Source: Psychroserpens ponticola (GTDB taxonomy: Bacteria > Bacteroidota > Bacteroidia > Flavobacteriales > Flavobacteriaceae). Taken from it: a stretch of 64,000 bases of DNA. The notes below the pieces were generated by a model, which was not told the DNA's origin, did no database searches, and saw only the letters and a program-made list of their open reading frames with translations. The translations under genes were made by a program, and so were the position numbers. Shown here piece after piece: positions 35,730 to 44,951 of this stretch (positions within the stretch are counted from its first letter, which is position 1; each line of letters begins with the position of its first letter). The stretch lies in NCBI RefSeq assembly GCF_023556315.2, contig NZ_CP116221.1, positions 3,486,001-3,550,000 of the forward strand. The letters run 5' to 3'.

Positions 35730-36911
35730 TTAGTTTTCTTCATCTTCATTTTCTCTTTCATTATCATCAGTAGCTAAATCTTGTAAGTTTTTAAGTTTAG
35801 ATTTAATATATTCTTTATCAATTACAATAGTTTCGCTAAGAGTTAAGGCTGATTCATAATACTTAGTTGCTTTTTTATTCTTTCCTAATTTTTCGGCATG
35901 CAGTGCTAAATAATAAGTTCCTAAAGCTGATTCTGGATCTTGTTTATTGGCAAGTTTTCCTATGTTTTGTAAAGATTCTAAATCATCACGCTCTTCAGCA
36001 ATCGAAACAATTTTTGCAAACTCATCTTCAGTTATAGGTTTAATAATTCCGAAATATTCTTCAATTCGTTCATATCGATTTACAATATATTCATCTAAGG
36101 TTCCTTCATAAGTCAATACTTTTTCATTGATTTCCTTTTCATCTAAAGGTTTATAAATCTCAAAAATCTTATCCAATGCTTTTGACAATGCTCCAGTTAC
36201 CAATGTATAGTGAGTATCTCCTTTAAGTTCATCATAATAAAACGTTAGCTTCTGAGTATCTAAGGTTTTTAGTACACTACTAGTTTCACGAATTGTATTT
36301 TTAATACTAGACACATCTTTATCACTTGTCGCTAAATAATAAAACACATCATTTTTTAGATGGCCTAAACGTGTTGTAAGGTTATTTGCCATAGTTCCTT
36401 TATAATCTGGACTTATATTGATATAAGCCTGAAAAACAGGTTCATCTGTAAACAAATACGAGTTAATAAAATTTGCCATTTTATTATGACCTATTGCAAC
36501 TCTAAAAGGGCTTGTCTTATAATTATTATCGATATAAGGAAGGAGTTCATTTTGTACAAAATCGTAAAAACGCTTTCCTGATTCAAAAGGCATCCCTGTA
36601 AGTTCATCAAAATAGCCATCATAAAATCGTTCTTCACCTTGAACAATACCAACAATGATTGACTCTGGCATTTCTTTAAAATACGTTTGAAAGTGCACTT
36701 GTCCCAATACAGGCTCAAATAAGTAATCACCATCAAACACAATGATTACTGGATACTTTACTAAAGATTCAGGATCATAATTATTAGGTAATTTGATTTT
36801 AATATCTCTTGTAGTATTAAGCGCTCTTGAAGGCAGCTCCTTATAAATAGTTTGCGAAAAAAGTGAAGTACAAAATAGGACAACACATGAAATAAGTAGG
36901 TGTTTTTTCAT
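35730..36911 (-). CDS. Secreted alpha/beta-hydrolase-fold protein lacking the nucleophile Ser (copy 2)
   Basis: A 393-residue exported protein. Signal peptide ends at SLFSQ (residue 20). Residues 21-270 match the esterase D-like alpha/beta hydrolase fold (YPVIIVFDGDYLFEPV, LLPYIDNNYKTSPFRVAIGH). The nucleophile elbow, normally GHSxG, reads G141-H-N-K-M, so Ser is replaced by Asn143. The C-terminal ~120 residues are helical, TPR-like (ESALGTYYLALHAEKLGKNKKATKYYESAL), and end in an acidic tail. It is a tandem paralogue of the gene just upstream (87 bases away). It is probably not a standard esterase; a binding or structural role is more likely. Function unknown. Confidence 0.85.
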   Translation of the reverse strand: MKKHLLISCVVLFCTSLFSQTIYKELPSRALNTTRDIKIKLPNNYDPESLVKYPVIIVFDGDYLFEPVLGQVHFQTYFKEMPESIIVGIVQGEERFYDGYFDELTGMPFESGKRFYDFVQNELLPYIDNNYKTSPFRVAIGHNKMANFINSYLFTDEPVFQAYINISPDYKGTMANNLTTRLGHLKNDVFYYLATSDKDVSSIKNTIRETSSVLKTLDTQKLTFYYDELKGDTHYTLVTGALSKALDKIFEIYKPLDEKEINEKVLTYEGTLDEYIVNRYERIEEYFGIIKPITEDEFAKIVSIAEERDDLESLQNIGKLANKQDPESALGTYYLALHAEKLGKNKKATKYYESALTLSETIVIDKEYIKSKLKNLQDLATDDNERENEDEEN

Positions 36912-36998
36912 CGTTTAGTAGGGATTTGGAGGAGTAAATATAATAAACCTAACGATAAAACACTTATTTATTCGATGAACTGCATAAATTTTTAAGAA

Positions 36999-38135
36999 TT
37001 AATCTTGAAGCTCATATATTTTATCAAGCAACATATCTTTGTTCACAAAATCTGACTCTTCAAGTAATAAGCCAGATTGATAGCTATTTAGCGCTCTTTT
37101 TAAATTCCCATCTTCTTCATAATACATGCCTTGATAGTAAGCACCAATCATAGAATCTGGATACTCTTGTCTTGCTAATTTTGCAAGTTGTTTTAAAGAC
37201 TCAACATCATTTTTTTTCTTAGCTGCAGATGCAATAGCTCTTAAATCGTTTTCTACAACTTTCTTTTTAAAACCATAAAACAACTCAATATCTTCATATT
37301 TTCTCATGAGATATGCATAAGGACCAGCTTCATATTCTAACACTTTTTCTTTGTACTCCTTTTTTGTAATTGGCTTATAAAAAGAAAATATTTGGTTTAA
37401 CGCCTTTGGAATACCTAATCCAACTAAAGAATAATGATTAGCATCTTCGAAATCATCAAATCGATAATGAAAAAATTCATTTTGAATTCCTTTAATAGAA
37501 TTATCTAGCGCCAGAATATCATTTTTTAAACGTTTTACATCATCATCTGCAGTCGCTAAATAGTAAAATGTATTTCTATCTAATAAAGGTGCTTTCTCAC
37601 TCATGAAAGCTGCCATTTCAGGAGCTAATTCAGGGCTAAGCAATACATAGGCTCTAAATAATGGTTTATCTTTAAATATGTAATAATTAATAAAATTGGC
37701 GCTCATATCATGTCCGACTGCAATTCTAAAATCTGAAACCATATAATTATCCTCGATGTACGGAATGAGTTCCATTCCTAAAAATTCAAAGAAATTTGCA
37801 CCTTCAGCATGCGGAAAATTAGTTTCTTCGGCAAAAAAGAAATCGTTATCTCTAGTATCACTTTGATTTACACCTACAACAATACAGTTAGGAATATCTT
37901 CCCAATACGATTGATAATCCGTGTTACCAACTACAGGTTCAAAAAGATAATCGCCATCCAAAACAATCACTAAAGGATACAATGTTTCTTCTTCAGCATC
38001 ATAATTTCTAGGCAGTTGAATTTTAATATCTCTAGATTCTCCAAGCTTTGAAGACTCAAAAGGCTCATAAATCACTTGAGCAGATATAGGAAATGAAAAA
38101 AGTAAAACTAAGGTGAATAAAGAAAAATGCTTCAT
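36999..38135 (-). CDS. Secreted alpha/beta-hydrolase-fold protein lacking the nucleophile Ser (copy 1)
   Basis: A 378-residue exported protein; I chose the Met at 38135 because it gives a clean signal peptide MKHFSLFTLVLLFSFPISAQ, although the frame is open up to an ATG at 38162. Esterase D-like fold at 21-265 (YPLVIVLDGDYLFEPVVG, ELIPYIEDNYMVSDFRIAV). The nucleophile elbow reads G141-H-D-M-S, with Asp143 where Ser is expected. The C-terminal ~110 residues are TPR-like. It is about half identical by eye to the following gene, so this is a tandem duplication. The flippase-like gene ends 9 bases upstream, which puts it in the panC-panD unit. Confidence 0.85.
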   Translation of the reverse strand: MKHFSLFTLVLLFSFPISAQVIYEPFESSKLGESRDIKIQLPRNYDAEEETLYPLVIVLDGDYLFEPVVGNTDYQSYWEDIPNCIVVGVNQSDTRDNDFFFAEETNFPHAEGANFFEFLGMELIPYIEDNYMVSDFRIAVGHDMSANFINYYIFKDKPLFRAYVLLSPELAPEMAAFMSEKAPLLDRNTFYYLATADDDVKRLKNDILALDNSIKGIQNEFFHYRFDDFEDANHYSLVGLGIPKALNQIFSFYKPITKKEYKEKVLEYEAGPYAYLMRKYEDIELFYGFKKKVVENDLRAIASAAKKKNDVESLKQLAKLARQEYPDSMIGAYYQGMYYEEDGNLKRALNSYQSGLLLEESDFVNKDMLLDKIYELQD

Positions 38136-38171
38136 CATGATTATTGTGTTATAGCTATGCAAGGTAAAAAA

Positions 38172-39125
38172 TTATTCCTTTCTATTATAGATAGGTAAGT
38201 ATATAAAAGATAAACTACCAGCAATTATAATCATAATGGTTTGTGATGACCACATAATCCAACCAAAAGCAAAACTAGGATCTTTAGCAATCCCAAACAC
38301 TGTAAACGCTGCCATAACTGCAGCTGGATACACGAAAATCCCTCCATTTGTTGCTGCAATAGTGAAACTTGCTGAAATGAAAGCCACCAAAATAGCGCCA
38401 ATACTAACTTGGTCTAATTCAGGAAGCGCAAACGTGGTCACGTAAAACATCAAAATATACATTCCCCAAATAAATAAAGTATGCGCAATAAATGCCCATT
38501 TATGTTTCATCTTAAAAATACTCAACATGCCTTCAACTAATCCCTTTAAAAAGCGTTTAACTTTAAGAGCAAATTTTGATTGACTTCTTTTAATATACAA
38601 GAAAATTATGGCAACAAAACCTAAACCAATACATCCAAATACAATTAGTTTTTTGGGTTGAAATGATTTTTCAAGCAATTCAATAATGAAATCAAATTCT
38701 AATACCAACGTAATTGCTATAATAAAGAGCATCACTAGCAAATCTGCCATTCGTTCTGCTACGATAGTCCCAAAGCTTTTCTCAAAAGGAACATCTTCAT
38801 AATTTGTTAGTACTGCAGCTCTCAAAACCTCTCCAGATCTAGGAATTCCATAGTTGGCTAAATACGTAATAAAAACAGCCATAATACTGTTTGGCAATTT
38901 TATTTGATAACCCAAAGGTTCAAGAAGATATTGCCAACGATAAGCTCTAGACATATGACTTAAAAGCCCAATAAATATACCCAATCCTATCCACCAATAA
39001 TTTGCAGATTTCACATAAGGTATTATTGTTGAAACTGGTAATTTAGAAAATGTATACCACCCAAAAAAAATAGCTAAAGCTAGCGGAATTATTAACCTTA
39101 GACGTTTTTTATGTTTAGGACTCAA
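38172..39125 (-). CDS. Lysylphosphatidylglycerol synthase-type (flippase-like) membrane protein
   Basis: A 317-residue polytopic membrane protein of the LPG synthase TM/UPF0104 (AglD2) family. About eight hydrophobic segments are visible, starting LIIPLALAIFFGWYTF, with the family pattern LLSHMSRAYRWQYLLEPLGY and NYGIPRSGEVLRAAVLTNYEDVPFEKSFGTIVAERMADL. Relatives are thought to move or bind lipids across the membrane; the substrate is unknown. There is no soluble lysyl-transferase domain, so it is not MprF. It starts 4 bases after panD ends. I remember this panC-panD-flippase order in other Flavobacteriia; the link to pantothenate is not understood. Confidence 0.88.
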   Translation of the reverse strand: MSPKHKKRLRLIIPLALAIFFGWYTFSKLPVSTIIPYVKSANYWWIGLGIFIGLLSHMSRAYRWQYLLEPLGYQIKLPNSIMAVFITYLANYGIPRSGEVLRAAVLTNYEDVPFEKSFGTIVAERMADLLVMLFIIAITLVLEFDFIIELLEKSFQPKKLIVFGCIGLGFVAIIFLYIKRSQSKFALKVKRFLKGLVEGMLSIFKMKHKWAFIAHTLFIWGMYILMFYVTTFALPELDQVSIGAILVAFISASFTIAATNGGIFVYPAAVMAAFTVFGIAKDPSFAFGWIMWSSQTIMIIIAGSLSFIYLPIYNRKE

Positions 39126-39129
39126 ATGT

Positions 39130-39480
39130 TTATTTTAAAAGATTGGTAGCTTCATCAGGAAATACCAATGATGGCTTAAACACCTTTGCATTCTCGATAT
39201 CCATAAATGCATAAGTTATTAAAATAAGTGTATCTCCTACAGCTACTTTACGAGCTGCTGCTCCATTTAATGTAATTTCTCCACTATTTCGCGGACCAGG
39301 AATACAATAGGTTTCTAAACGCTCACCATTATCGTTATTTACGATTTGGACTTTTTCTCCTTGTATAATATTAGCGGCTTCCATTAAATCTTCATCAATA
39401 GTGATGCTACCAATATAATTAAGTTCAGCACCAGTAACTTTTACTCTGTGAATTTTAGATTTTACAACTTGTATTTGCAT
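39130..39480 (-). CDS. panD: Aspartate 1-decarboxylase
   Basis: A 116-residue pyruvoyl enzyme that makes beta-alanine from aspartate for pantothenate synthesis. The self-cleavage site is the Gly24-Ser25 bond in [10 protein letters not shown], where Ser25 becomes the pyruvoyl group. Other family blocks: [17 protein letters not shown] and [20 protein letters not shown], followed by LILITYAFM. Length is typical. It follows panC with a 13-base gap, and PanC uses its product directly. Confidence 0.96.
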   Translation of the reverse strand: MQIQVVKSKIHRVKVTGAELNYIGSITIDEDLMEAANIIQGEKVQIVNNDNGERLETYCIPGPRNSGEITLNGAAARKVAVGDTLILITYAFMDIENAKVFKPSLVFPDEATNLLK

Positions 39481-39493
39481 GTGGCAAAGATAA

Positions 39494-40345
39494 TTAATTT
39501 AGTGCGATATTGTCAATAAGTCTAATGTCATCTGCATATACAGCAATAAAACCTCTATATGTCTTTTTATTGGATTTCCGTTTTACAGTTTTTAGAGTGT
39601 TTACATCTGCAATTATGAAATATTCTAATTCTAACAAATCATGTTTAGCAAATTGTTTCTCAACCCACTCTGTAACTTTATTAGCACTATTAGCACCAAA
39701 TTTTTCTTTTGCGACATTTAAAGTTTTGTATATAAAAGGGGCTGCTTTTCTATATTCTGGTTTCAATCTCGAATTACGAGAACTCATAGCCAAACCATCA
39801 TTTGCCCTATGTATTTTGCAACCCACAATTTTTACAGGCATGTGATGTTTTTCAACTAACTTTTTTATAATCATTAATTGCTGAAAATCCTTCTCACCAA
39901 AATAAGCTCTATCAGGTCTAACAATTTCAAAAAGTCGTTTAACTATGGTACCTACACCATCAAAATGACCATCTCTAAAACGACCTTCCATTTCGTGTTC
40001 TAGGCCATCATAAGAAAATGATGTTGCTTTCACATTATCACCATATATATCTTTTACCGTTGGCGCATAAACAATAATTTTATGCTTTGAAATTTCCTGT
40101 AATAACTCCACATCACTGTCTAAAGTTCTTGGATATTTCAAAAGATCATCTTGATTGTCAAATTGAGTAGGGTTTACAAATACGCTAACTACAACAATAT
40201 CATTTTGTTGCATCCCTTTTTCAATTAAAGACGCATGACCTAAATGTAATGCTCCCATGGTAGGAACAAAACCAATTGATTTTTTATTTACTTTGAGATG
40301 CTCAACATAACTATTGAGATCTTTTTTATTGTGATATATATTCAC
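39494..40345 (-). CDS. panC: Pantothenate synthetase
   Basis: A 283-residue ATP-dependent ligase joining pantoate and beta-alanine to pantothenate. Motifs: [16 protein letters not shown] with the nucleotidyltransferase HxGH-like loop, [28 protein letters not shown], and MSSRNSRL near the KMSKS-like position. The start is a GTG codon (40345-40343), giving (M)[12 protein letters not shown]; no ATG lies in a better place. A -7 box (TAAGTTTG on the minus strand) lies 26 bases upstream. It is the first gene of the panC-panD-flippase-hydrolase unit and is divergent from the glycogen synthase-like gene, with both promoters in a short shared region. Confidence 0.96.
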   Translation of the reverse strand: MNIYHNKKDLNSYVEHLKVNKKSIGFVPTMGALHLGHASLIEKGMQQNDIVVVSVFVNPTQFDNQDDLLKYPRTLDSDVELLQEISKHKIIVYAPTVKDIYGDNVKATSFSYDGLEHEMEGRFRDGHFDGVGTIVKRLFEIVRPDRAYFGEKDFQQLMIIKKLVEKHHMPVKIVGCKIHRANDGLAMSSRNSRLKPEYRKAAPFIYKTLNVAKEKFGANSANKVTEWVEKQFAKHDLLELEYFIIADVNTLKTVKRKSNKKTYRGFIAVYADDIRLIDNIALN

Positions 40346-40370
40346 CTTATAACAAAAGTTTAACAGCGTG

Positions 40371-40378
40371 CAAACTTA
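40371..40378 (-). promoter_or_regulatory. Putative -7 box of the panC promoter
   Basis: Reads TAAGTTTG on the minus strand, a full match to TAnnTTTG, 26 bases before the GTG start of panC. It is back-to-back with the box of the divergent glycogen synthase-like gene, 31 bases away. Confidence 0.48.
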
Positions 40379-40409
40379 ATATTTTACTAGCAATCTGCAT
40401 AAATTTTTG

Positions 40410-40417
40410 TAATTTTG
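40410..40417 (+). promoter_or_regulatory. Putative -7 box of the glycogen synthase-like gene
   Basis: TAATTTTG followed by CA, a full match to TAnnTTTG. The ATG at 40419 would lie at or before the transcription start, so this box favours the ATG at 40455 as the real start codon. Confidence 0.5.
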
Positions 40418-40454
40418 CATGTTTTTTAATTTTAATTCCAAAAACGACAGATTT

Positions 40455-41264
40455 ATGAAAGATAAGAGAATATTGTATGTGTCATCTGAAGTTGTACCAT
40501 ATTTACCAGAAACAGAAATCTCTTCAATGTCATTTGAAGCGCCAAAAATGGTAAACAAACAAGGAGGACAAATACGAATATTTATGCCTCGTTATGGGAA
40601 TATAAATGAACGTAGACATCAATTACACGAAGTGATTAGATTATCAGGTATAAATCTAGTTATAAACGATTTAGATATGCCGTTAATTATTAAAGTAGCT
40701 TCTATTCCAAAGGAAAGAATTCAAGTTTACTTTATCGATAATGAAGAATACTTCAAAAGAAAAGCTACACTTACAGATGAAAACGGAAAATTGTTTCCAG
40801 ATAATGATGAGCGCGCTATATTTTTCGCAAAAGGCGTTATTGAGACTGTAAAAAAATTAAACTGGTCACCTGATATTATTCACGTTAATGGATGGTTGGC
40901 ATCATTATTACCTTTATACCTAAAACAATTCTACAAAGACGAACCTTTATTTACAGAAAGTAAAATTGTGACCTCTATATACAATCAAAGCTTTGAAGGA
41001 ACGTTAGATAAAGAAATGATTAACAAAGTGAAATTTGATAATATTGATGAAGCTAGCATTAAGTTACTAGAAAAGCCTAATTATAGCAATCTCATGAAGA
41101 TTGCAATAGACCATTCAGATGCTTTAATTAAAGGCTCTAGTGATTTGCCAAAAGAGTTGGAAGACCATTTAGGCGCTAGTGATAAACCTGTTTTGGAGTA
41201 CTTCCCAATTGAAGAATTTGCTGAACCTTACACAGAATTTTACAACACCAAAGTACTAAATTAG
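40455..41264 (+). CDS. Glycogen/starch synthase-like protein, N-terminal GT5 domain only
   Basis: A 269-residue protein matching the N-terminal half of glycogen synthase (GT5): MKDKRILYVSSEVVPYLPE, APKMVNKQGGQIRIFMPRYGN, the substrate-side block DIIHVNGWLASLLPLYLK. The C-terminal GT1-type half with the ADP-glucose site is absent; the chain ends at a normal stop, and the next gene follows 12 bases later. The usual KxGGL glucan motif is altered (start of the chain reads EVVPYLPETEISSMSFEAPKMV). I recall this short form throughout Flavobacteriia. Catalysis alone is therefore doubtful. The start was moved from 40419 to 40455 to fit the promoter and the family N-terminus. It is first in a unit with the DUF4270 gene and glmS. 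Confidence 0.85.
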   Translation: MKDKRILYVSSEVVPYLPETEISSMSFEAPKMVNKQGGQIRIFMPRYGNINERRHQLHEVIRLSGINLVINDLDMPLIIKVASIPKERIQVYFIDNEEYFKRKATLTDENGKLFPDNDERAIFFAKGVIETVKKLNWSPDIIHVNGWLASLLPLYLKQFYKDEPLFTESKIVTSIYNQSFEGTLDKEMINKVKFDNIDEASIKLLEKPNYSNLMKIAIDHSDALIKGSSDLPKELEDHLGASDKPVLEYFPIEEFAEPYTEFYNTKVLN

Positions 41265-41276
41265 TTAAAAGCATAC

Positions 41277-42932
41277 ATGAAAAATAAGACAATTGCCCTT
41301 AGAAACTTAGCAGTTTTTGCAATAATTACAAGTTTTTTTATTGCTTGTGATAAAGATTTTGCAACTATAGAGTCTGATCTAGTAAACACTAATAATGCCA
41401 CAAATTTTGAAGGCTTATCAAGAGACTTTGATGTTATTGCATACACAAAAGCATTACCTCCTGTTCAAACAAGTACCTTACCAATTAACCTTTTAGGTGT
41501 TTATAATGATCCATTATATGGACAAACAACCGGAAGCATTGTTACACAGTTGAGATCTTCATTACTTGGTCCAGACTTTGGAGATGGTGTTATTTTAGAC
41601 TCAGTAGTATTGAACATCCCTTACTTTAGCAGTGCTATAGAAATTAATAGTGAAGGAGAAACCATTTATGAATTAGATTCTGTATTTGGAGACTCTACAA
41701 TGAAACTTTCAATATATGAAAGCAATTATTTTTTAAGAGATTTTGATCCTAACTCAAGCATTAACGATTCTCAAATTTATTATTCAAATCAAACCACAGG
41801 AACCAGTCCAATTGGAGATGCCCAACTTGAAGGAACATTATTGTACTATGATGATGCTTTTCTTCCATACGAAAGGCAAATCATATTAACAAATGAAGAC
41901 AATGAAGTAATTGGTCGTTCTTCTCCTGCATTGAGAATTTCATTTACCGAAGCTCAAAGCTTAGAGTATTGGACTGAAGACTTAGAGTATTGGAATGACA
42001 AGATTATTGCGAAAGAAGGTGAACCCGAATTAAGTAATGCCAACAACTTTAATGATTATTTTAGAGGTCTATACTTCAAAGCTGAATCTACTAATAACAA
42101 TGGAACAGGCTCTTTGTCTCTCTTAAATTTCGCAAGCAGTAATGCAAATATCACCTTGCATTATACAAGAAATAACACACTTAGTGATGGCGATCCAATT
42201 CAATCGACATATGTCCTAAACTTCACAGGAAACCGTGCAAATTTTTTATCAAATGACTATGTATACCCTGAAGGAGATGACGTGTTAGGTGACGAAAAAT
42301 TATACCTGAAAGGTGGCGAAGGCTCTATGGCTGTTGTAAAATTATTTGATGGCGAGGATTTAGATGAAGATATGGATTTAAATAGTTTTGAATCTTTTAA
42401 AAATGAATTTGTTGAAATAGATGAAGATGGAAAATTCATTAAAAGTAAAAAACTAATTAATGAAGCTAATCTCGTTTTTTATGTAGACGAGTCAAGTGTC
42501 GCTAATTTAGAAGAGCCAGATCGTATTTATTTATATGATGCACAAAACAACACTCCACTAATTGATTATTTCTATGATGCTGCTAATACGCTTTCACCTT
42601 TAGACTCGAGAACTAGTCACTTAGGAAAACTTCAACGAGAAGATAACGACGGAAATGGCATTAAGTATAAGATTAGAATTACTGAACATATTAATAATTT
42701 ATTAATAAGAGATTCAACTAACGTTGATCTTGGCCTAGTAGTCTCAGGCAATGTTAATTTAGAAAGTAATTCAGGTGATTTTGACTTATTAAACCTAGAC
42801 GATTCAAATGATGAAAAAATCCCAGTAAGTTCAATAATTACACCAAGAGGAACAGTTCTTTTTGGAAATAACACTTTGGATGACGAAAAAAAATTATATT
42901 TGGAAATCTTTTATACAGAACCAAATAATTAG
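41277..42932 (+). CDS. DUF4270 family lipoprotein
   Basis: A 551-residue lipoprotein: signal ends in the lipobox FFIACDKDF (Cys 16-17 region). The body is beta-rich and matches DUF4270 wording: YTKALPPVQTSTLPINLLGVYNDPLYG, LLGPDFGDGVILDSVVLNIPY, LRGLYFKAES-like segment (FRGLYFKAEST), and RIYLYDAQNNTPLIDY. The family is restricted to Bacteroidota and its function is unknown; an outer-membrane or surface role is likely from the lipid anchor. It lies between the glycogen synthase-like gene (12 bases) and glmS (8 bases), an arrangement I remember from related genomes, so it may act in envelope sugar metabolism or surface assembly. That is inference. Confidence 0.9.
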   Translation: MKNKTIALRNLAVFAIITSFFIACDKDFATIESDLVNTNNATNFEGLSRDFDVIAYTKALPPVQTSTLPINLLGVYNDPLYGQTTGSIVTQLRSSLLGPDFGDGVILDSVVLNIPYFSSAIEINSEGETIYELDSVFGDSTMKLSIYESNYFLRDFDPNSSINDSQIYYSNQTTGTSPIGDAQLEGTLLYYDDAFLPYERQIILTNEDNEVIGRSSPALRISFTEAQSLEYWTEDLEYWNDKIIAKEGEPELSNANNFNDYFRGLYFKAESTNNNGTGSLSLLNFASSNANITLHYTRNNTLSDGDPIQSTYVLNFTGNRANFLSNDYVYPEGDDVLGDEKLYLKGGEGSMAVVKLFDGEDLDEDMDLNSFESFKNEFVEIDEDGKFIKSKKLINEANLVFYVDESSVANLEEPDRIYLYDAQNNTPLIDYFYDAANTLSPLDSRTSHLGKLQREDNDGNGIKYKIRITEHINNLLIRDSTNVDLGLVVSGNVNLESNSGDFDLLNLDDSNDEKIPVSSIITPRGTVLFGNNTLDDEKKLYLEIFYTEPNN

Positions 42933-42940
42933 AAAAAACT

Positions 42941-44788
42941 ATGTGTGGAATTGTTGGATACATTGGTCATCGTGAAGCTTACCCTATTATTCTTAAAGGT
43001 CTTAAACGATTAGAATATAGAGGTTATGATAGTGCAGGAATTGCACTATATGATGGTAATGATATTAAATTATCAAAAACCAAAGGTAAAGTCGCTGATC
43101 TTGAGGATAAACTTGAAAAAGAAATAAAAACCAATGGTAGCCTAGGCATAGGCCACACACGTTGGGCAACTCATGGTGTTCCAAATGATGTAAATTCACA
43201 TCCTCATTATTCAAATTCTGGCAATCTTGTTATCATTCATAATGGTATTATTGAAAATTATGAATCTTTAAAAAAAGAATTAATAAAAAGAGGTTACACT
43301 TTCAAATCTGATACTGATACAGAAGTATTAGTCAACCTTATTGAAGATGTAAAGAAAAATGAAAACATCAAACTAGGAAAAGCCGTTCAGATCGCTTTAA
43401 ACCAAGTTGTTGGAGCTTATGCTATTGCTGTTTTTGATAAAAACAAACCTAACGAAATTGTGGTTGCTAGACTTGGTAGTCCTTTAGCTATAGGAATTGG
43501 TGATGATGAATTTTTTATTGCTAGCGATGCATCTCCATTCATTGAATACACAAAAAATGCTATTTATCTTGAAGATGAAGAAATGGCAGTTGTACGCAGA
43601 AAAAAAGGAGTTAAGATTAGAAAAATTAAAGATGATTCTTTAGTAGACCCTTATGTTCAAGAACTTCAACTTAATCTAGAACAAATTGAAAAAGGAGGCT
43701 TCGATCACTTTATGCTTAAAGAAATATACGAGCAACCTAGCGCAATTCTTGATACATTTAGAGGACGTATGTTACCAAATGAAGGCATTATAAAAATGTC
43801 TGGCATAGAAGATAACATGAAAACATTCTTAAATGCCAATAGAATTATTGTTGTAGCATGTGGTACTTCATGGCACGCTGGTTTGGTTTCAGAATATATT
43901 TTTGAAAATTTAGCAAGAATACCTGTTGAAGTTGAATACGCTTCAGAATTTAGATACAGAAACCCTGTCATTACGGATAAAGATGTTGTCATCGCTATTT
44001 CACAATCAGGTGAAACTGCAGATACTTTGGCCGCAATTAAATTAGCTAAATCTAGAGGCGCTTTTGTTTTTGGAGTATGTAATGTAGTTGGATCATCTAT
44101 CGCAAGAGAAACAGATGCTGGAGCTTACACGCATGCTGGCCCAGAAATTGGTGTTGCATCAACAAAAGCATTTACTACTCAAATCACTGTTTTAACTTTA
44201 ATTGCACTTCGTTTAGCTAGAGCAAAAGGGACTATTTCTAGTTCTGAGTTTAGACATCACATGATTGAATTAGAATTGATTCCAGAAAAAGTAAAAAAAG
44301 CGCTAGAATCTGATGCATACGTAAAAACGATTGCTGATATTTATAAAAATTCAAATAACTTCTTATACTTAGGTAGAGGTTACAATTTTCCAGTTGCACT
44401 AGAAGGAGCCTTAAAACTTAAAGAAATTTCATACATACATGCAGAAGGATATCCTGCAGCAGAAATGAAACATGGTCCTATTGCTTTAATCGACGAAAAT
44501 ATGCCAATAGTTGTTATTGCAACAAAAAAAGGACATTACGAAAAGGTAGTAAGCAACATCCAAGAAATTAAATCTCGTAAAGGAAAAATAATTGGTATTG
44601 TTACTGAAGGTGATGAACAAGTGAAAGCATTAGCAGATCATGTTATTGAAGTTCCAGAAACAATAGAATCATTAACACCTCTATTAACTACAATTCCATT
44701 ACAGCTCTTATCCTATCACATTGCATTAATGTTAGATAAAAATGTGGATCAACCTAGAAATCTAGCAAAAGCTGTAACTGTAGAATAA
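42941..44788 (+). CDS. glmS: Glucosamine-6-phosphate synthase (glutamine-hydrolysing)
   Basis: A 615-residue enzyme making glucosamine 6-phosphate from fructose 6-phosphate and glutamine, the entry to peptidoglycan and lipopolysaccharide amino sugars. The N-terminal glutaminase starts MCGIVGYIG with catalytic Cys2, followed by the GHTRWATHG block (about 75). Two SIS sugar-isomerase domains follow (about 290-430 and 460-600), with VACGTSWHAGL, AISQSGETADT and AEGYPAAEMKHGPIALI. The C-terminal end NLAKAVTVE is the family signature. pgi in this window supplies its sugar substrate. No glmS-type riboswitch is visible; the 8-base gap to the DUF4270 gene leaves no room for one. Confidence 0.98.
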   Translation: MCGIVGYIGHREAYPIILKGLKRLEYRGYDSAGIALYDGNDIKLSKTKGKVADLEDKLEKEIKTNGSLGIGHTRWATHGVPNDVNSHPHYSNSGNLVIIHNGIIENYESLKKELIKRGYTFKSDTDTEVLVNLIEDVKKNENIKLGKAVQIALNQVVGAYAIAVFDKNKPNEIVVARLGSPLAIGIGDDEFFIASDASPFIEYTKNAIYLEDEEMAVVRRKKGVKIRKIKDDSLVDPYVQELQLNLEQIEKGGFDHFMLKEIYEQPSAILDTFRGRMLPNEGIIKMSGIEDNMKTFLNANRIIVVACGTSWHAGLVSEYIFENLARIPVEVEYASEFRYRNPVITDKDVVIAISQSGETADTLAAIKLAKSRGAFVFGVCNVVGSSIARETDAGAYTHAGPEIGVASTKAFTTQITVLTLIALRLARAKGTISSSEFRHHMIELELIPEKVKKALESDAYVKTIADIYKNSNNFLYLGRGYNFPVALEGALKLKEISYIHAEGYPAAEMKHGPIALIDENMPIVVIATKKGHYEKVVSNIQEIKSRKGKIIGIVTEGDEQVKALADHVIEVPETIESLTPLLTTIPLQLLSYHIALMLDKNVDQPRNLAKAVTVE

Positions 44789-44951
44789 CACTTAATTTTA
44801 GTTATAACCCCTTGATGTTTTAGGAATTAACCAAAAACAAGTATGCATTTTTGTTAAAAACTATTATGCATGCATGCTTTTTTGAGAATTATTCATTGCA
44901 TTAGCATATAATTATTTATATTGCTGTACTAAATTTAACTAATTCCCTAAA

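Noticed and set aside
40419-40454. Upstream ATG of the glycogen synthase-like frame (12 extra codons)
   Set aside because: It would begin inside or before the predicted transcription start (-7 box 40410-40417), and the extra residues MFFNFNSKNDRF do not look like the family N-terminus.
42933-42940. glmS ribozyme/riboswitch before glmS
   Set aside because: Only 8 bases separate glmS from the preceding gene, so there is no space for such an element, and none of its conserved parts are seen.
44789-44951. Regulatory RNA or operator before the TonB-dependent receptor gene
   Set aside because: The ATGCATGCATGC-like stretch at about 44866-44878 is a simple repeat, and no hairpin plus T run or known riboswitch core was seen.
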